64,000 nucleotides of DNA from an uncultured Cellvibrio sp. (GCA_937958105.1 CALFXJ010000004.1:124001-188000), one strand, 5' to 3'. Numbered from the stretch's first letter, positions 1 to 8,418 are shown. Numbers and translations: made by a program. Notes: generated by a model from the sequence alone, not told the origin.

Positions 1-1218
1 AATGGTGGTACTGCCAACCGTAATGCATCACTGCTGGTGAATGGTGGCAGCAACGGAAATCACACGGTAAGTCTGCCGGTGACTGGTGCCTGGGATAACT
101 GGCAGACAGTGTCGATTCAGGTGGATCTGGTTCAGGGCAACAACGTCTTGCAACTGTCCAGCCTGACGGCGGATGGTCTGCCTAACATCGACTCGCTGAG
201 CATCAGTGGTTCGAATGTATCTGCGGGCAACTGCGGAAGCGTCAGCTCCAGTTCTTCTTCGAGCAGCTCATCATCAAGCTCGCCATCCTGCGCCCTGCCC
301 AATCGATTCTCCTGGGAATCCACACCACCGCTGATCTCACCGCAGCGTTCTAACTGGGCCTCGGTGAAAGATCCGAGCATTGTGCGGTACAACGGTCGCT
401 ATCACGTCTTCGCTACGGTATTCGATACCTCCACCGGTGGTGACGGCAGCTGGGGTTCAATCTACATGAACTTTGCTGACTGGGCGCAGGCCGGTTCCGC
501 AACCCAGGTACCCTTCCAGGGGACCGCAATGGGTAATGCCGTTGCGCCCCAGGTATTCTTCTTCCGTCCGCATAACCGTTGGTACCAGATTACCCAGTGG
601 GGCGGTGCATACTCAACGACTACCGACATCACCAATCCATCCAGCTGGTCAGCAAAACGCAAACTGCTGCAGGGTGAACCTAACGGCGCGCTGGATTTCT
701 GGGTGATCTGTAACGATACCCACTGTTATCTGTTCTTCTCGCGCGACGACGGCGTGTTGTATATGTCGAAGACTACGATTGCCAACTTCCCCAACTTCTC
801 CGGCTATTCCATCGTGATGGAAGACCATCGTGGCAACGGCGCGAGCTTCCTGTTTGAAGCAGCGATGGTTTACAAGGTGGATGGTTTCAACCAGTACCTG
901 TTGCTGGTCGAGGCTTATCACACGCCCGGTTACGGTCCGCGTTATTTCCGTTCGTGGACTTCATCAAGCCTCGATGGCCCCTGGACTCCGCTTGCTGATA
1001 CCGAAGCAAATCCGTTCGCTGGTGAGAACAACGTGGAATGGCCGCAAGGAAAATGGTCGAGAGGTATCAGCCACGGTGAGCTGGTCCGCTCAGGCTACGA
1101 TGAACGTCTGACGATTGATCCGTGCAACCTCGAATTCCTTTATCAGGGTGAAGCCGGATCAGGATCAACATACGGACGTACACCGTATCGCCTGGGTCTG
1201 TTGCGACACAAACGTTAA
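1..1218 (+). CDS. abf62A: GH62 alpha-L-arabinofuranosidase, 5'-truncated by the window edge
   Basis: The frame is open from base 1, so this is the C-terminal 405 residues of a longer secreted enzyme. Residues 1-70 resemble the end of a CBM6/CBM35-type beta-sandwich. A poly-Ser linker (about 81-95) and a GH62 five-bladed propeller follow. GH62 landmarks are visible: the base Asp in KDPSIV (about D124), the Asp in GALDFWVI (about D232) and the general-acid Glu in ISHGELVR (about E360). GH62 enzymes remove arabinose side chains from arabinoxylan outside the cell. The GH11 xylanase downstream attacks the same polymer. The signal peptide and the start of the binding module lie outside the window. 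The symbol follows the naming used in Cellvibrio. Confidence 0.9.
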   Translation, partial: NGGTANRNASLLVNGGSNGNHTVSLPVTGAWDNWQTVSIQVDLVQGNNVLQLSSLTADGLPNIDSLSISGSNVSAGNCGSVSSSSSSSSSSSSSPSCALPNRFSWESTPPLISPQRSNWASVKDPSIVRYNGRYHVFATVFDTSTGGDGSWGSIYMNFADWAQAGSATQVPFQGTAMGNAVAPQVFFFRPHNRWYQITQWGGAYSTTTDITNPSSWSAKRKLLQGEPNGALDFWVICNDTHCYLFFSRDDGVLYMSKTTIANFPNFSGYSIVMEDHRGNGASFLFEAAMVYKVDGFNQYLLLVEAYHTPGYGPRYFRSWTSSSLDGPWTPLADTEANPFAGENNVEWPQGKWSRGISHGELVRSGYDERLTIDPCNLEFLYQGEAGSGSTYGRTPYRLGLLRHKR

Positions 1219-1260
1219 GGATCACAGGTAACCAGACACGTTAAGAAGTAGGTGCGTTTG

Positions 1261-1304
1261 CTGCAATAGACGGACAGCTGACTGATCTATTGCAGCTTTT
1301 TTTC
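1261..1304 (+). terminator. Intrinsic terminator of the GH62 gene
   Basis: A perfect 10-bp inverted repeat, CTGCAATAGA / TCTATTGCAG, at 1261-1270 and 1286-1295 is followed by a run of seven T. It lies 43 bases after the GH62 stop codon. Confidence 0.85.
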
Positions 1305-1588
1305 CACCGATTTTTTAAACCGGCGTGAGCGTAAAAAAGCCGGTGAATTGTTTATCACAAGCATCCAATGAGACGCGGGCAGTAAAGGAGAGAATGTCAA
1401 ACTGACAAAGACACAGGACGATAAAAATCATCATCGGCAATGGTGTCAGTTGCGACAGATCCGTTAACGACTGTGAATGGTGTTTCATGAAATTATGGTG
1501 GTGTGATAACTCCCACTGATCAGCGGTTACTGATGGAAAGCAATAATAAAATTTTCATCCGTAATTGCAGTCAAGATGTGGGCTCTCC
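1305..1588. other. Gene-free stretch between GH62 and GH11
   Basis: No convincing reading frame is present. The stretch ends at a second strong terminator (1589-1615), so a short untranslated transcript could lie here. The only possible promoter seen is weak: TTTCAT at 1483-1488 and a TG-extended GATAAC at 1505-1510. A CCGGC/GCCGG inverted repeat sits at 1320-1343. Confidence 0.3.
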
Positions 1589-1615
1589 AGCGCCTGGGAA
1601 CAGGCGCTTTTTTTT
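1589..1615 (+). terminator. Intrinsic terminator with no gene in front of it
   Basis: A perfect 8-bp stem, AGCGCCTG / CAGGCGCT, with a GGAA tetraloop is followed by eight T. No coding frame ends near it, and the GH62 gene already has its own terminator about 300 bases upstream. Confidence 0.8.
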
Positions 1616-1877
1616 ATCCGTAGATTACTCTTTCCACGGCGTTTTCTGTTACTGAAACGCACAATGATGGGTGACCAAATGACGGATTTAATGGTCAGAG
1701 GAAGCCTAAAATCGCTCCGATTTTTCAGTTATAAAATGCATTCCTTTCGTAAAACCTAACGCATAGTTTTGTGTGAGAAAACGTTTCTTTATGTAAAAAT
1801 CATGCGTCGCAATTTCCAACATCTTTTCTGTTTTTAAACACAATTAGCTATAGCGAAACTTGCTATATAGTTTATTT

Positions 1878-1927
1878 GACCATATGGTTATTGTTTAATT
1901 GACAATATCATTTGGTCTTATTATAAA
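1878..1927 (+). promoter_or_regulatory. Near-consensus sigma-70 promoter of the xylanase gene with overlapping interrupted palindrome
   Basis: TTGACA at 1899-1904 and TATAAA at 1922-1927 are separated by exactly 17 bases, which predicts a start near 1934 and a leader of about 150 bases. The -35 box lies inside an interrupted palindrome, GACCA-N7-ATTGT-N7-ACAAT-N6-TGGTC (1878-1917). That position suits a repressor, or an activator that remodels the promoter. The bound protein is unknown. Confidence 0.7.
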
Positions 1928-2084
1928 CTGCACATCGGAGTGACCAGACCGGGCCCTTACAATAACAGCAACACTGTTTGGTTTCTTCGATGCAAACCTG
2001 TCTGCAACAGACAGAATGTCCTTCACAGTCCTTCCTCCTTTTTCAAGCAGTATTGGTCGAAAGGCTAACTCCTGGAGTCTAATA

Positions 2085-3170
2085 ATGAAATTAAGAATCG
2101 CCAGCAAACGTGTGGTTTCATCACTCATCTGTGCGGCAGCGATGTGTGTGTCTGCCGTCAGCGCGCAAACTCTTTACTCAAACCAAACCGGTACGCATAA
2201 CGGATTTTATTACTCATTCTGGAAGGATTCCGGAAACGCTTCGTTTGGTTTGCATTCCGGTGGTCGTTACACCTCTCAGTGGGATAACAGCACCAATAAC
2301 TGGGTAGGCGGTAAAGGCTGGAACCCGGGTGGCCCGCGCGTTGTGAATTATTCCGGTACATACAACGTTGATAATTCACAGAACTCTTACATTGCCCTTT
2401 ACGGCTGGACCCGTAACCCGTTGATCGAATACTACGTCATTGAAAGCTATGGTTCGTACAACCCGGCTTCCTGTTCCGGCGGTACCGACTTCGGCAGCTT
2501 CCAGAGTGACGGTGCAACCTATAATGTGCGTCGCTGTCAGCGCGTTAACCAGCCTTCCATTGAAGGTACCAGCACTTTCTACCAATACTTCAGCGTAAGA
2601 AATCCGAAGAAAGGTTTTGGTAACGTGTCCGGTACCATCACTGTATCCAACCACTTCAACTACTGGGCGAGCAGAGGCCTGAACCTTGGATCTCATGATT
2701 ACATGGTATTCGCGACCGAGGGGTATCAGAGCCGCGGTAGTTCAGACATCACGGTAAGCCAAGGCAGCAACAACGGTGGTGGTAATAACGGCGGTGGCAA
2801 TAACGGTGGTAGCAGCTCAGCCGGTGGCGGTGGCGGTAAGACTATTGTTGTCCGTGCCAGAGGTACATCCGGTCAGGAAAACATCACCCTCAAAGTGAAC
2901 AACACCACTGTAGCCAGCTGGCGCTTGAGCACCGGCATGTCTAACTACACCGCAACCACCAACCTGTCCGGTGGCAGCGTTGTGGAGTTCACCAATGACG
3001 CTGATGGCCGCGACGTACAGGTTGATTACCTCAGCGTAAACGGTCAGGTTCGTCAGGCAGAAGACCAGACTTACAACACTGGGGTTTATCAGAACGGTTC
3101 CTGCGGCGGTGGTAATGGTCGCAGCGAATGGCTGCATTGTAACGGTGCAATTGGCTTCGGCAATCTGTAA
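2085..3170 (+). CDS. xyn11A: Secreted GH11 endo-beta-1,4-xylanase with C-terminal CBM60-like module
   Basis: The 361-residue protein starts at ATG 2085, behind a GGAG; an in-frame ATG further upstream would spoil the signal peptide. Residues 1-27 are a Sec signal ending VSA-Q. Residues 28-225 are a GH11 jelly roll with the nucleophile Glu115 in PLIEYYVIE and acid/base Glu212 in ATEGYQSRGSSDI. A Gly/Asn linker (227-250) leads to a domain of about 110 residues resembling the small calcium-dependent family 60/36 xylan-binding modules. The enzyme cuts the xylan backbone outside the cell and pairs with the GH62 debranching enzyme upstream. It has its own strong promoter and a hairpin after the stop. 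Confidence 0.95.
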   Translation: MKLRIASKRVVSSLICAAAMCVSAVSAQTLYSNQTGTHNGFYYSFWKDSGNASFGLHSGGRYTSQWDNSTNNWVGGKGWNPGGPRVVNYSGTYNVDNSQNSYIALYGWTRNPLIEYYVIESYGSYNPASCSGGTDFGSFQSDGATYNVRRCQRVNQPSIEGTSTFYQYFSVRNPKKGFGNVSGTITVSNHFNYWASRGLNLGSHDYMVFATEGYQSRGSSDITVSQGSNNGGGNNGGGNNGGSSSAGGGGGKTIVVRARGTSGQENITLKVNNTTVASWRLSTGMSNYTATTNLSGGSVVEFTNDADGRDVQVDYLSVNGQVRQAEDQTYNTGVYQNGSCGGGNGRSEWLHCNGAIGFGNL

Positions 3171-3200
3171 GGATCGGTTATTGAGAGGGATCTCAAACGG

Positions 3201-3227
3201 ACAAGGGGCAGACCTTCTGCCCCTTGT
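3201..3227 (+). terminator. Hairpin terminator after the xylanase gene
   Basis: A perfect 12-bp stem, ACAAGGGGCAGA / TCTGCCCCTTGT, with a 3-base loop starts 30 bases after the stop codon. No long T run follows, so it may act mainly as a transcript-stabilising end. Confidence 0.6.
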
Positions 3228-3320
3228 CTGCCAGACCGATCAGCCTGATTGCAGAAGTTTTTTGTGAATTTACACAGCCAGTAATGACACGTTTCCAGAA
3301 TAATAATCAGAGGTAGAGCA

Positions 3321-4256
3321 ATGAGTCTTTCTAAAATGCACTTGCTTCTCGCTGCTGCCGCTGGTGCCTTGCTTGTGCAGGGTGCGCATCAGTTGACGAC
3401 GGATGATTCGATGAATCATCAAGTGGCCCTACTGGAAGATCGAATTAAAGACCTGGAAATACTGCTCGCAAAAAAAGAACAGGAGCTGCTTGATGCGCGT
3501 CTGTTTGTATTTGATTCCGAGGCTCCCCGACCTGTCGCAACCAAAAAAATATCCGCTGGCGCTCCGGCTGCAACAACTGCAGATAAAACGACACCAGCAA
3601 CAACCGGTCAGGAGGTTGTGGTCACTGAACAGACCATGCTGAGAGATCAGGCCGTCCGAGACCTTATTACCCAGACCGACCAGGACCCCCGTTCCTTTAC
3701 CGATAAAGTAACCGAATTTCTCGGCAGTAACCCGAGCCGGGAAGATCTCGCCATTGCCAGCAAAAGTATTTATGACCTTGCCGACAATGCAACGATTCTG
3801 CCTGATTACGCACTCACCTCGCTGTATCAGAATCAAACTCATCCGGATATCAAACGCATTGCAGCGCAGGTGATGTCGATGCGTGGCGACAACACCCTGA
3901 TTGAAAAACAAATCAACGAGGCGCAGTCAGGTCTCAATAATCCCGACCCGACAGTCCGTCAGAAAACACTGACTGAGCTGGCGAAGACTCGCTACCACAG
4001 TGCAGCCAATGTCATTGCTCCGCTGCTGCAGGATAATGATATCGGTGTAAAACTGGATGCCCTTCTCGCACTGCGCGCGACCGGCAATGAAAGTCATGTT
4101 TATCTGGTGGAAAATCTGGTTAATCACCCGGACCCGTCGGTGAGCTGGTTAGCGAAGGATGTGATCAATGAGTTACAGATGCTGAGCGGTCAGGCACGTA
4201 CCCGCATAGCCAGCAGAGATATCGTGGCAGAACTGCCAGTAGTTGAAGCTCCCTGA
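3321..4256 (+). CDS. Exported HEAT-repeat protein of unknown function
   Basis: A 311-residue protein whose start follows AGAGG. An N-terminal hydrophobic segment (about residues 6-22) should export or anchor it. Residues 33-61 form a short coiled coil, and 75-100 are a low-complexity Ala/Thr/Lys linker. The C-terminal half, about 180-280, contains helical pairs typical of HEAT repeats, for example around NPDPTVRQKTLTEL and HPDPSVSWLAK. HEAT repeats are protein-binding scaffolds, so a periplasmic adaptor role is inferred; no enzyme motif was seen. It follows the xylanase but has its own terminator and need not be co-regulated with it. Confidence 0.75.
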   Translation: MSLSKMHLLLAAAAGALLVQGAHQLTTDDSMNHQVALLEDRIKDLEILLAKKEQELLDARLFVFDSEAPRPVATKKISAGAPAATTADKTTPATTGQEVVVTEQTMLRDQAVRDLITQTDQDPRSFTDKVTEFLGSNPSREDLAIASKSIYDLADNATILPDYALTSLYQNQTHPDIKRIAAQVMSMRGDNTLIEKQINEAQSGLNNPDPTVRQKTLTELAKTRYHSAANVIAPLLQDNDIGVKLDALLALRATGNESHVYLVENLVNHPDPSVSWLAKDVINELQMLSGQARTRIASRDIVAELPVVEAP

Positions 4257-4269
4257 ATACGTGATGGTT

Positions 4270-4326
4270 AGCATGCATATAAACGGTGGACGGCCAGCCA
4301 ACGTTTGTATGCATGCTCTTTTTTTC
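4270..4326 (+). terminator. Long intrinsic terminator after the HEAT-repeat gene
   Basis: A 20-bp stem with two imperfect pairs (4270-4289 with 4298-4317) encloses an 8-base loop and is followed by a T-rich tail. It ends just before the converging cytochrome gene. Confidence 0.85.
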
Positions 4327-4330
4327 TGAA

Positions 4331-5605
4331 CTACTTCTTATCTTTCCCCATCGGTTTCTGCGCTGACTTGAACAGAAATGAAAAGTCCGATTTGGTGTCG
4401 CTCTTCGCCAGCGTGGCCATGGCGTGACAGCCCATACAGCTGCTGGTGGCCTGGGTATAACTTTCCATGGTGACGTTGGCAGCCAGAGCGGGAACCGGCT
4501 GGCCCAGCGGATCTTCCGCATGATCCGGAATCGAAGCCCGTTGAGTGGCAACCAACTGATAATGGCGAAACACCGTCTGTGTCAGATTGCGTTGCGCAAC
4601 CGCGTTGACCTTCTGCGTTTCTGCTGCCAGAGGCAGGACGCGATTCAATGGGTCCGGTGTAGTAATGGTGACGCCCTCTTTCGGCACACAGACCAGCTGG
4701 TTATCCCGTTGCTGCCACAGACAGGCTGCGTGGTTCAGGTTCATCGCCGAGGCCTTCTCATTAAAATATGAATAGAAGACGCCTTTGGCTGGCTTATCAA
4801 CCCATCGGCCGTCGACATTTTCTTTGGGTGGCACATTGTCCAGGTGTTCGAAGGTCGACCATACCCACTGCGGATAACCCTTCGCTTTGGTGGCGATGTG
4901 CAGGCCGGTTAATCCGAGGGTAGCAGCGGTGGTTTTACCGGTAGGCTGGCCTTTATCATCAAAGGTTTCCACCTGCGCCTCCATGGTCAGGTAACGGCTC
5001 GCATCATCCTGCTTGGTCAGCACGCGCCAGCTCGCCTTGACCGTTGCAGCCGTCTCAGGAAAGCGAATCTCCTGGGCCTGGCTTACGACCTCGGCGTTGT
5101 AGAGTTTTTGCTTTACCACATAATCGTAAGCCACCTGGTTGGTGTGGATTGAGTAATAGGTCGGATTTCCCCGCTGATCGATCAGCCAGCCACCAACCGC
5201 CTGATCAACAAAGCCAATCACACCGGTGTTCTTCAGTACGGGGATGTTGATCAGACTGAGACGGGTGTCCGGGCCGCCTTTCTCCCACGGGCCGGGGTCG
5301 GCTGCATCCGGCAGAAAAATCTGGTCGATGGTCTTATAGGTCTGCCACACCGAGGGCTGTCTGGCATCGATGGGTTGATCGCAGTCGGGTTGTCCCCGTT
5401 GAGCGGATTTGGCGGGTCTGTTTAACGCAATAAACAGCTGCCAGCTGTAACGATCGAAATCCTCCTGGCTGGCTGAGGGTGCCGGTGCCTGGTCGGGTGG
5501 CGTGCAGGGCCAGGTCCATTGTTGATCGGTAGCGGTTTGTTCGGCGTGGGCTGTCAGGCTGCCCATTAACGCCAGTAACGCAACACCATGGCTGAGTTTG
5601 TACAT
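4331..5605 (-). CDS. Secreted single-heme c-type cytochrome family protein
   Basis: A 424-residue protein with a Sec signal peptide (cleavage near AHA-E, residue 21). A single heme-c attachment motif, CMGCH, lies near the C-terminus at about residues 390-394. The large N-terminal part contains no other domain I recognise. Heme attachment implies periplasmic maturation and an electron-transfer role. Proteins of this layout are usually annotated only as cytochrome c family. It converges on the HEAT-repeat gene and has no obvious operon partner. Confidence 0.7.
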   Translation of the reverse strand: MYKLSHGVALLALMGSLTAHAEQTATDQQWTWPCTPPDQAPAPSASQEDFDRYSWQLFIALNRPAKSAQRGQPDCDQPIDARQPSVWQTYKTIDQIFLPDAADPGPWEKGGPDTRLSLINIPVLKNTGVIGFVDQAVGGWLIDQRGNPTYYSIHTNQVAYDYVVKQKLYNAEVVSQAQEIRFPETAATVKASWRVLTKQDDASRYLTMEAQVETFDDKGQPTGKTTAATLGLTGLHIATKAKGYPQWVWSTFEHLDNVPPKENVDGRWVDKPAKGVFYSYFNEKASAMNLNHAACLWQQRDNQLVCVPKEGVTITTPDPLNRVLPLAAETQKVNAVAQRNLTQTVFRHYQLVATQRASIPDHAEDPLGQPVPALAANVTMESYTQATSSCMGCHAMATLAKSDTKSDFSFLFKSAQKPMGKDKK

Positions 5606-5828
5606 TATTATTGCTCCAAGCTGGTTGTTTTAAAAAATCCTGCGCTGCAGAACCACGGAAATCCTGCAGTGTAAATCTCGCTGCAAAACCTCGCCTTGGT
5701 CAGAGTCACAACCCCGTAAAATAGCGGCGGTTCTGATGCGGACGGGCAAGGAGCGATCAAGCCGACTCGATTGTCAGCGGAAGGGAGATGATCTTACAGG
5801 TGGAAGGAATGTGCCAGAGGCCGAAGTG

Positions 5829-5852
5829 ACCTGCGGGAGTTTTCCCGCAGGT
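5829..5852 (-). terminator. Hairpin downstream of the His-rich gene
   Basis: A perfect 10-bp stem, ACCTGCGGGA / TCCCGCAGGT, with a 4-base loop lies 18 bases beyond the stop codon of the gene on this strand. There is no clear U tract. Confidence 0.5.
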
Positions 5853-5869
5853 AGATTGATCCGGGTTGG

Positions 5870-6283
5870 TCAGTGCTGTCTGCCGTGCCGGTGATACCCG
5901 TAATCGCGCCGATGCGGCTGTTGCTGATGGCGGTGATCAAGGGCGCGGTTCTGTTCATCGTAATACCGATTCATCCGGTCCCGTTCGCGGTTGAGTCTGT
6001 CGCGCTCACGATTCAACGCATCACGTTTCTGATTGGCGATATGTGCGATGGCCTGATGGTCACCATGACGCTGACGACTCTGCCAGCGATCTATCTCACG
6101 GCCTTCCGCATCCAGGTTGCGCATCATCGCATCGAACCGCCGGTGCATCGCTTCCCGCTCGCGATTGATCTGGGCTCGCTCCTGTTCCACCCAATGGTGG
6201 TCATGGGCAAACGCCGGCGCCGCAACCACTAACCAACCCCACACAACCAACAATCCAGCCAGTACCGTCAGTATCTTTTTCAT
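5870..6283 (-). CDS. His/Arg-rich periplasmic coiled-coil protein, putative metal binder
   Basis: A 137-residue product starts at ATG 6283, nine bases behind a perfect AGGAGG. A longer frame upstream would bury the signal peptide. Residues 1-26 are a Sec signal ending AFA-H, so the mature protein begins HDHHW. Heptad-like repeats rich in NRERDR (about 85-110) predict a helical coiled coil, and the tail is full of His (HRHQQQPHRR, YHRHGRQH). The gene directly follows the metal exporter gene on the same strand, suggesting periplasmic buffering of Zn, Co or Ni. This is inference; no family was recognised. Confidence 0.65.
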   Translation of the reverse strand: MKKILTVLAGLLVVWGWLVVAAPAFAHDHHWVEQERAQINREREAMHRRFDAMMRNLDAEGREIDRWQSRQRHGDHQAIAHIANQKRDALNRERDRLNRERDRMNRYYDEQNRALDHRHQQQPHRRDYGYHRHGRQH

Positions 6284-6397
6284 GGTTAACCTCCTGGTGT
6301 TTACCTGCAAGTTAACCGGGCTTTGCTGAACAACAGCTGAAGAAAAAGTATGCGTTAAATGGGAATTGTCATGTTGGACGGCTGTAAATAATCGCGT

Positions 6398-6420
6398 GGA
6401 GTTCAGCCACCCTGAACTCC
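6398..6420 (-). terminator. Hairpin after the metal exporter gene
   Basis: A perfect 9-bp stem, GGAGTTCAG / CTGAACTCC, with a CCACC loop sits 17 bases past the stop of the exporter. An A/T-rich stretch follows in the reading direction. It may separate the exporter from the His-rich gene. Confidence 0.5.
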
Positions 6421-6436
6421 TGCAGGGGCAGCGCGG

Positions 6437-7381
6437 CTAAACCTGGTTCTGCGTATAAAGCTCTACAGTAACGTGCGTAAGCTCTTCATGAACACTCAGA
6501 AGATCCCGAAAATAATCCGGTGAAACTTCAGTGGCAGTCTGCAGGCTCAGGATGCATGCGTAGCTGCCTTTGCCAATGCGCCACACATGCAAATCAATAA
6601 GGCGGGCAGCTATCGGGCTTTGTGCGATAACTTCGCGCACTTCATCGGTGATGGGCGCTCCCATCTCTGCATCGACCAGCACGCGGCCGGATTCCTTCAG
6701 CAGGCCGATCGCCCATATCGCCACAAGTGCTCCACCAACGATGCCCATCATTGGATCAAGCCAGGCTGCACCCCAGAGTTTGCCGCCGATCAGCGCGATG
6801 ATAGCCAGCACAGAAGTAGCTGCGTCGGTGATGACGTGAAGATAGGCAGAGCGCAGATTCAGATCCTGATGGCCGTGGTGGTGATGGTCGTGATGTGCGT
6901 GATCGTGGTGGTGGTGACTGTGTCCGTCTTTCAGCCACCAGGCGCAGATTAAATTAACCACCAGACCCACCACCGCGATGATGATAGCTTCGTTGTAATG
7001 AATTTCCCCTGGCGAGATCAGCCGCTCGATAGAGTGATAGAACATCATCACCGCAACCATCAACAGCAGAATCGCTCCGGTGTAACCACCGAGCACCTCA
7101 ATCTTCCAGGGCCCGAAGGTGAAACGAACATCACCGGCAAAATGGCGGGTGAGCCGGTAAGCCAGTAAGGCGAGGCCCAGGGCCAGGACGTGGGAACTCA
7201 TATGCCAGCCGTCAGCCAGCAGTGCCATGGAGTTGAAATACCAACCGCCACCAATCTCAATGATCATCATGACCAGCGTGAGAACCAGCGCGCGTAACGT
7301 ATTTTTTTCGGCAAGCGGATTATGTTGATCAAGCGTATGCGAATGACAGAGGCGTTCTGGCTGGGTCATGAGTTTTACCAT
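6437..7381 (-). CDS. dmeF: Cation diffusion facilitator, DmeF-type Co/Ni/Zn exporter
   Basis: A 314-residue inner-membrane protein with six predicted helices. The metal site of helix II appears as ALLADGWHMSSH, a signature characteristic of the DmeF branch. The matching site in helix V is HVITDAATS. Between helices IV and V lies a cytoplasmic His-rich loop (about residues 155-172). The C-terminal about 90 residues form the cytoplasmic ferredoxin-like domain that senses metal. CDF proteins export divalent metals in exchange for protons. The start could be ATG 7381 or ATG 7369; neither has a strong ribosome-binding site. No dmeR regulator is adjacent. Confidence 0.85.
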   Translation of the reverse strand: MVKLMTQPERLCHSHTLDQHNPLAEKNTLRALVLTLVMMIIEIGGGWYFNSMALLADGWHMSSHVLALGLALLAYRLTRHFAGDVRFTFGPWKIEVLGGYTGAILLLMVAVMMFYHSIERLISPGEIHYNEAIIIAVVGLVVNLICAWWLKDGHSHHHHDHAHHDHHHHGHQDLNLRSAYLHVITDAATSVLAIIALIGGKLWGAAWLDPMMGIVGGALVAIWAIGLLKESGRVLVDAEMGAPITDEVREVIAQSPIAARLIDLHVWRIGKGSYACILSLQTATEVSPDYFRDLLSVHEELTHVTVELYTQNQV

Positions 7382-7437
7382 AGCTGCGACGGGGACTGTG
7401 GGTATGGTAAACCTTGGTTGGATCTGCAGGAACTAGA

Positions 7438-7811
7438 TTAATCTCCCCAGATAAGCCAACCAGCAATACTTATTAACCCAAATGATAAAGTGGATACTAT
7501 CAGCATCCATCCCCACAGCCGATCCTTACCACTGGCGTAACTTCGCACCATCCGGACATCTATCAGGGGATCGTCTGTTCGGTTAAATCGACCTTCCGGC
7601 AGGCTGATCGCATAGGCATACCATAAGGTTCGCGCCCCGATACCGTCCCACGCGCATGGGTTTTCGCGGCCGTCGTTGGAAAGCGCCTGCTCTATTCTCC
7701 GCATTGTGAAACGTGCAAAAACAAGCCAAGAAAAAGCCAAGAAAAAGCGGCAAGCAAAAATAAAACAAAGCCTACCGCGATAAAATATTGTTCGTAGGTT
7801 TGGGGAACCAT
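7438..7811 (-). pseudogene. Two-helix membrane protein broken by an 11-bp tandem duplication; possible immunity partner
   Basis: From ATG 7811 the frame reads MVPQTYEQYFIAVGF and a hydrophobic helix, then ends early after 39 codons. The rest of the protein (through SWLVFARFTMRR to WLIWGD) is open in another frame down to 7438. The switch coincides with two exact copies of GCCAAGAAAAA (plus strand) at 7725-7735 and 7736-7746. Removing one copy restores a single 120-residue protein with one helix near each end. Translation could restart at TTG 7740, giving 100 residues without the first helix. The gene starts 5 bases after the toxin-like fragment, an arrangement seen in effector-immunity pairs. 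Confidence 0.7.
7725..7746 (+). repeat. Exact 11-bp tandem duplication
   Basis: GCCAAGAAAAA is present twice with no spacer, inside the membrane-protein gene. Its length is not a multiple of three, so it shifts the reading frame. Repeats of this size can be gained or lost by replication slippage. Confidence 0.95.
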
Positions 7812-7815
7812 CGTT

Positions 7816-8418
7816 TTAAAAACTCCGATCGTACAACGCGGCTGTTCCTTTAGTGGCCAGCCAGTCAGCTCCTTGCGAAGCGATGAATCCAGCAGTTAAA
7901 CCTGCGCCAATCAAGACTACCCAACCCACCGGTGTTAAACCCAAACCTATAGCCGTCAAGCCTGTTACAACAGCCTTACCAACGCCAATGCCGGCGATAC
8001 CAGCAGCACCAAATCCTGTAGCTTGAATTGCTGCTTCACGTTGCCAGTTGCCGCCCTGGTTATAGGTATTATGGACATGCTTGATTCGGATACCTGCATC
8101 TAGTGCAACCAGCCCCTTACCTGTATAGGAGATGCTTTTAGCCAGGTTTGAAACCTGAACAGCTTGAGCATTGTTTGCTACATTGATGCCTCTACCTCGG
8201 CGTTGTGCCAGGGTTATACCTCGTTCAGCACCGGAAAGAGCATTGCCGCGGTTTTTTCCCAAACTGTGGGGTGTCGCAAGTTTATTCAATTCGGCGTGGT
8301 ATTTGGTCTGCAGTTCATTATATGCACTGAGAGTCAAGGTAATTATTTTGCTTTCCGGGTGAGTATGTTTTTCCGCGAGGCAATAAGGCATGTTGGCTAT
8401 AAAAGTGTTGCATGCCAA
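7816..8418 (-). CDS. Orphan C-terminal fragment resembling a glycine-zipper pore-forming effector
   Basis: The open frame runs from the radical SAM stop codon (8469) to 7816. There is no well-placed start: only TTG 8418 (200 residues) or ATG 8391 (191 residues), both without a good ribosome-binding site. Residues about 1-125 are polar. The last 75 contain glycine-rich hydrophobic helices with small-residue spacing (GFGAAGIAGIGVGKAV, then TPVGWVVLIGAGLTAGF). This matches the general look of C-terminal pore-forming toxin domains of type VI or Rhs effectors. The missing N-terminal delivery domain and the adjacent two-helix membrane gene suggest a displaced toxin-immunity cassette. The function is inferred. 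Confidence 0.5.
   Translation of the reverse strand: MACNTFIANMPYCLAEKHTHPESKIITLTLSAYNELQTKYHAELNKLATPHSLGKNRGNALSGAERGITLAQRRGRGINVANNAQAVQVSNLAKSISYTGKGLVALDAGIRIKHVHNTYNQGGNWQREAAIQATGFGAAGIAGIGVGKAVVTGLTAIGLGLTPVGWVVLIGAGLTAGFIASQGADWLATKGTAALYDRSF

Noticed and set aside
1565..1759. A 64-codon frame spanning the orphan terminator
   Set aside because: It contains the terminator hairpin and T run in its first third and has no ribosome-binding site.
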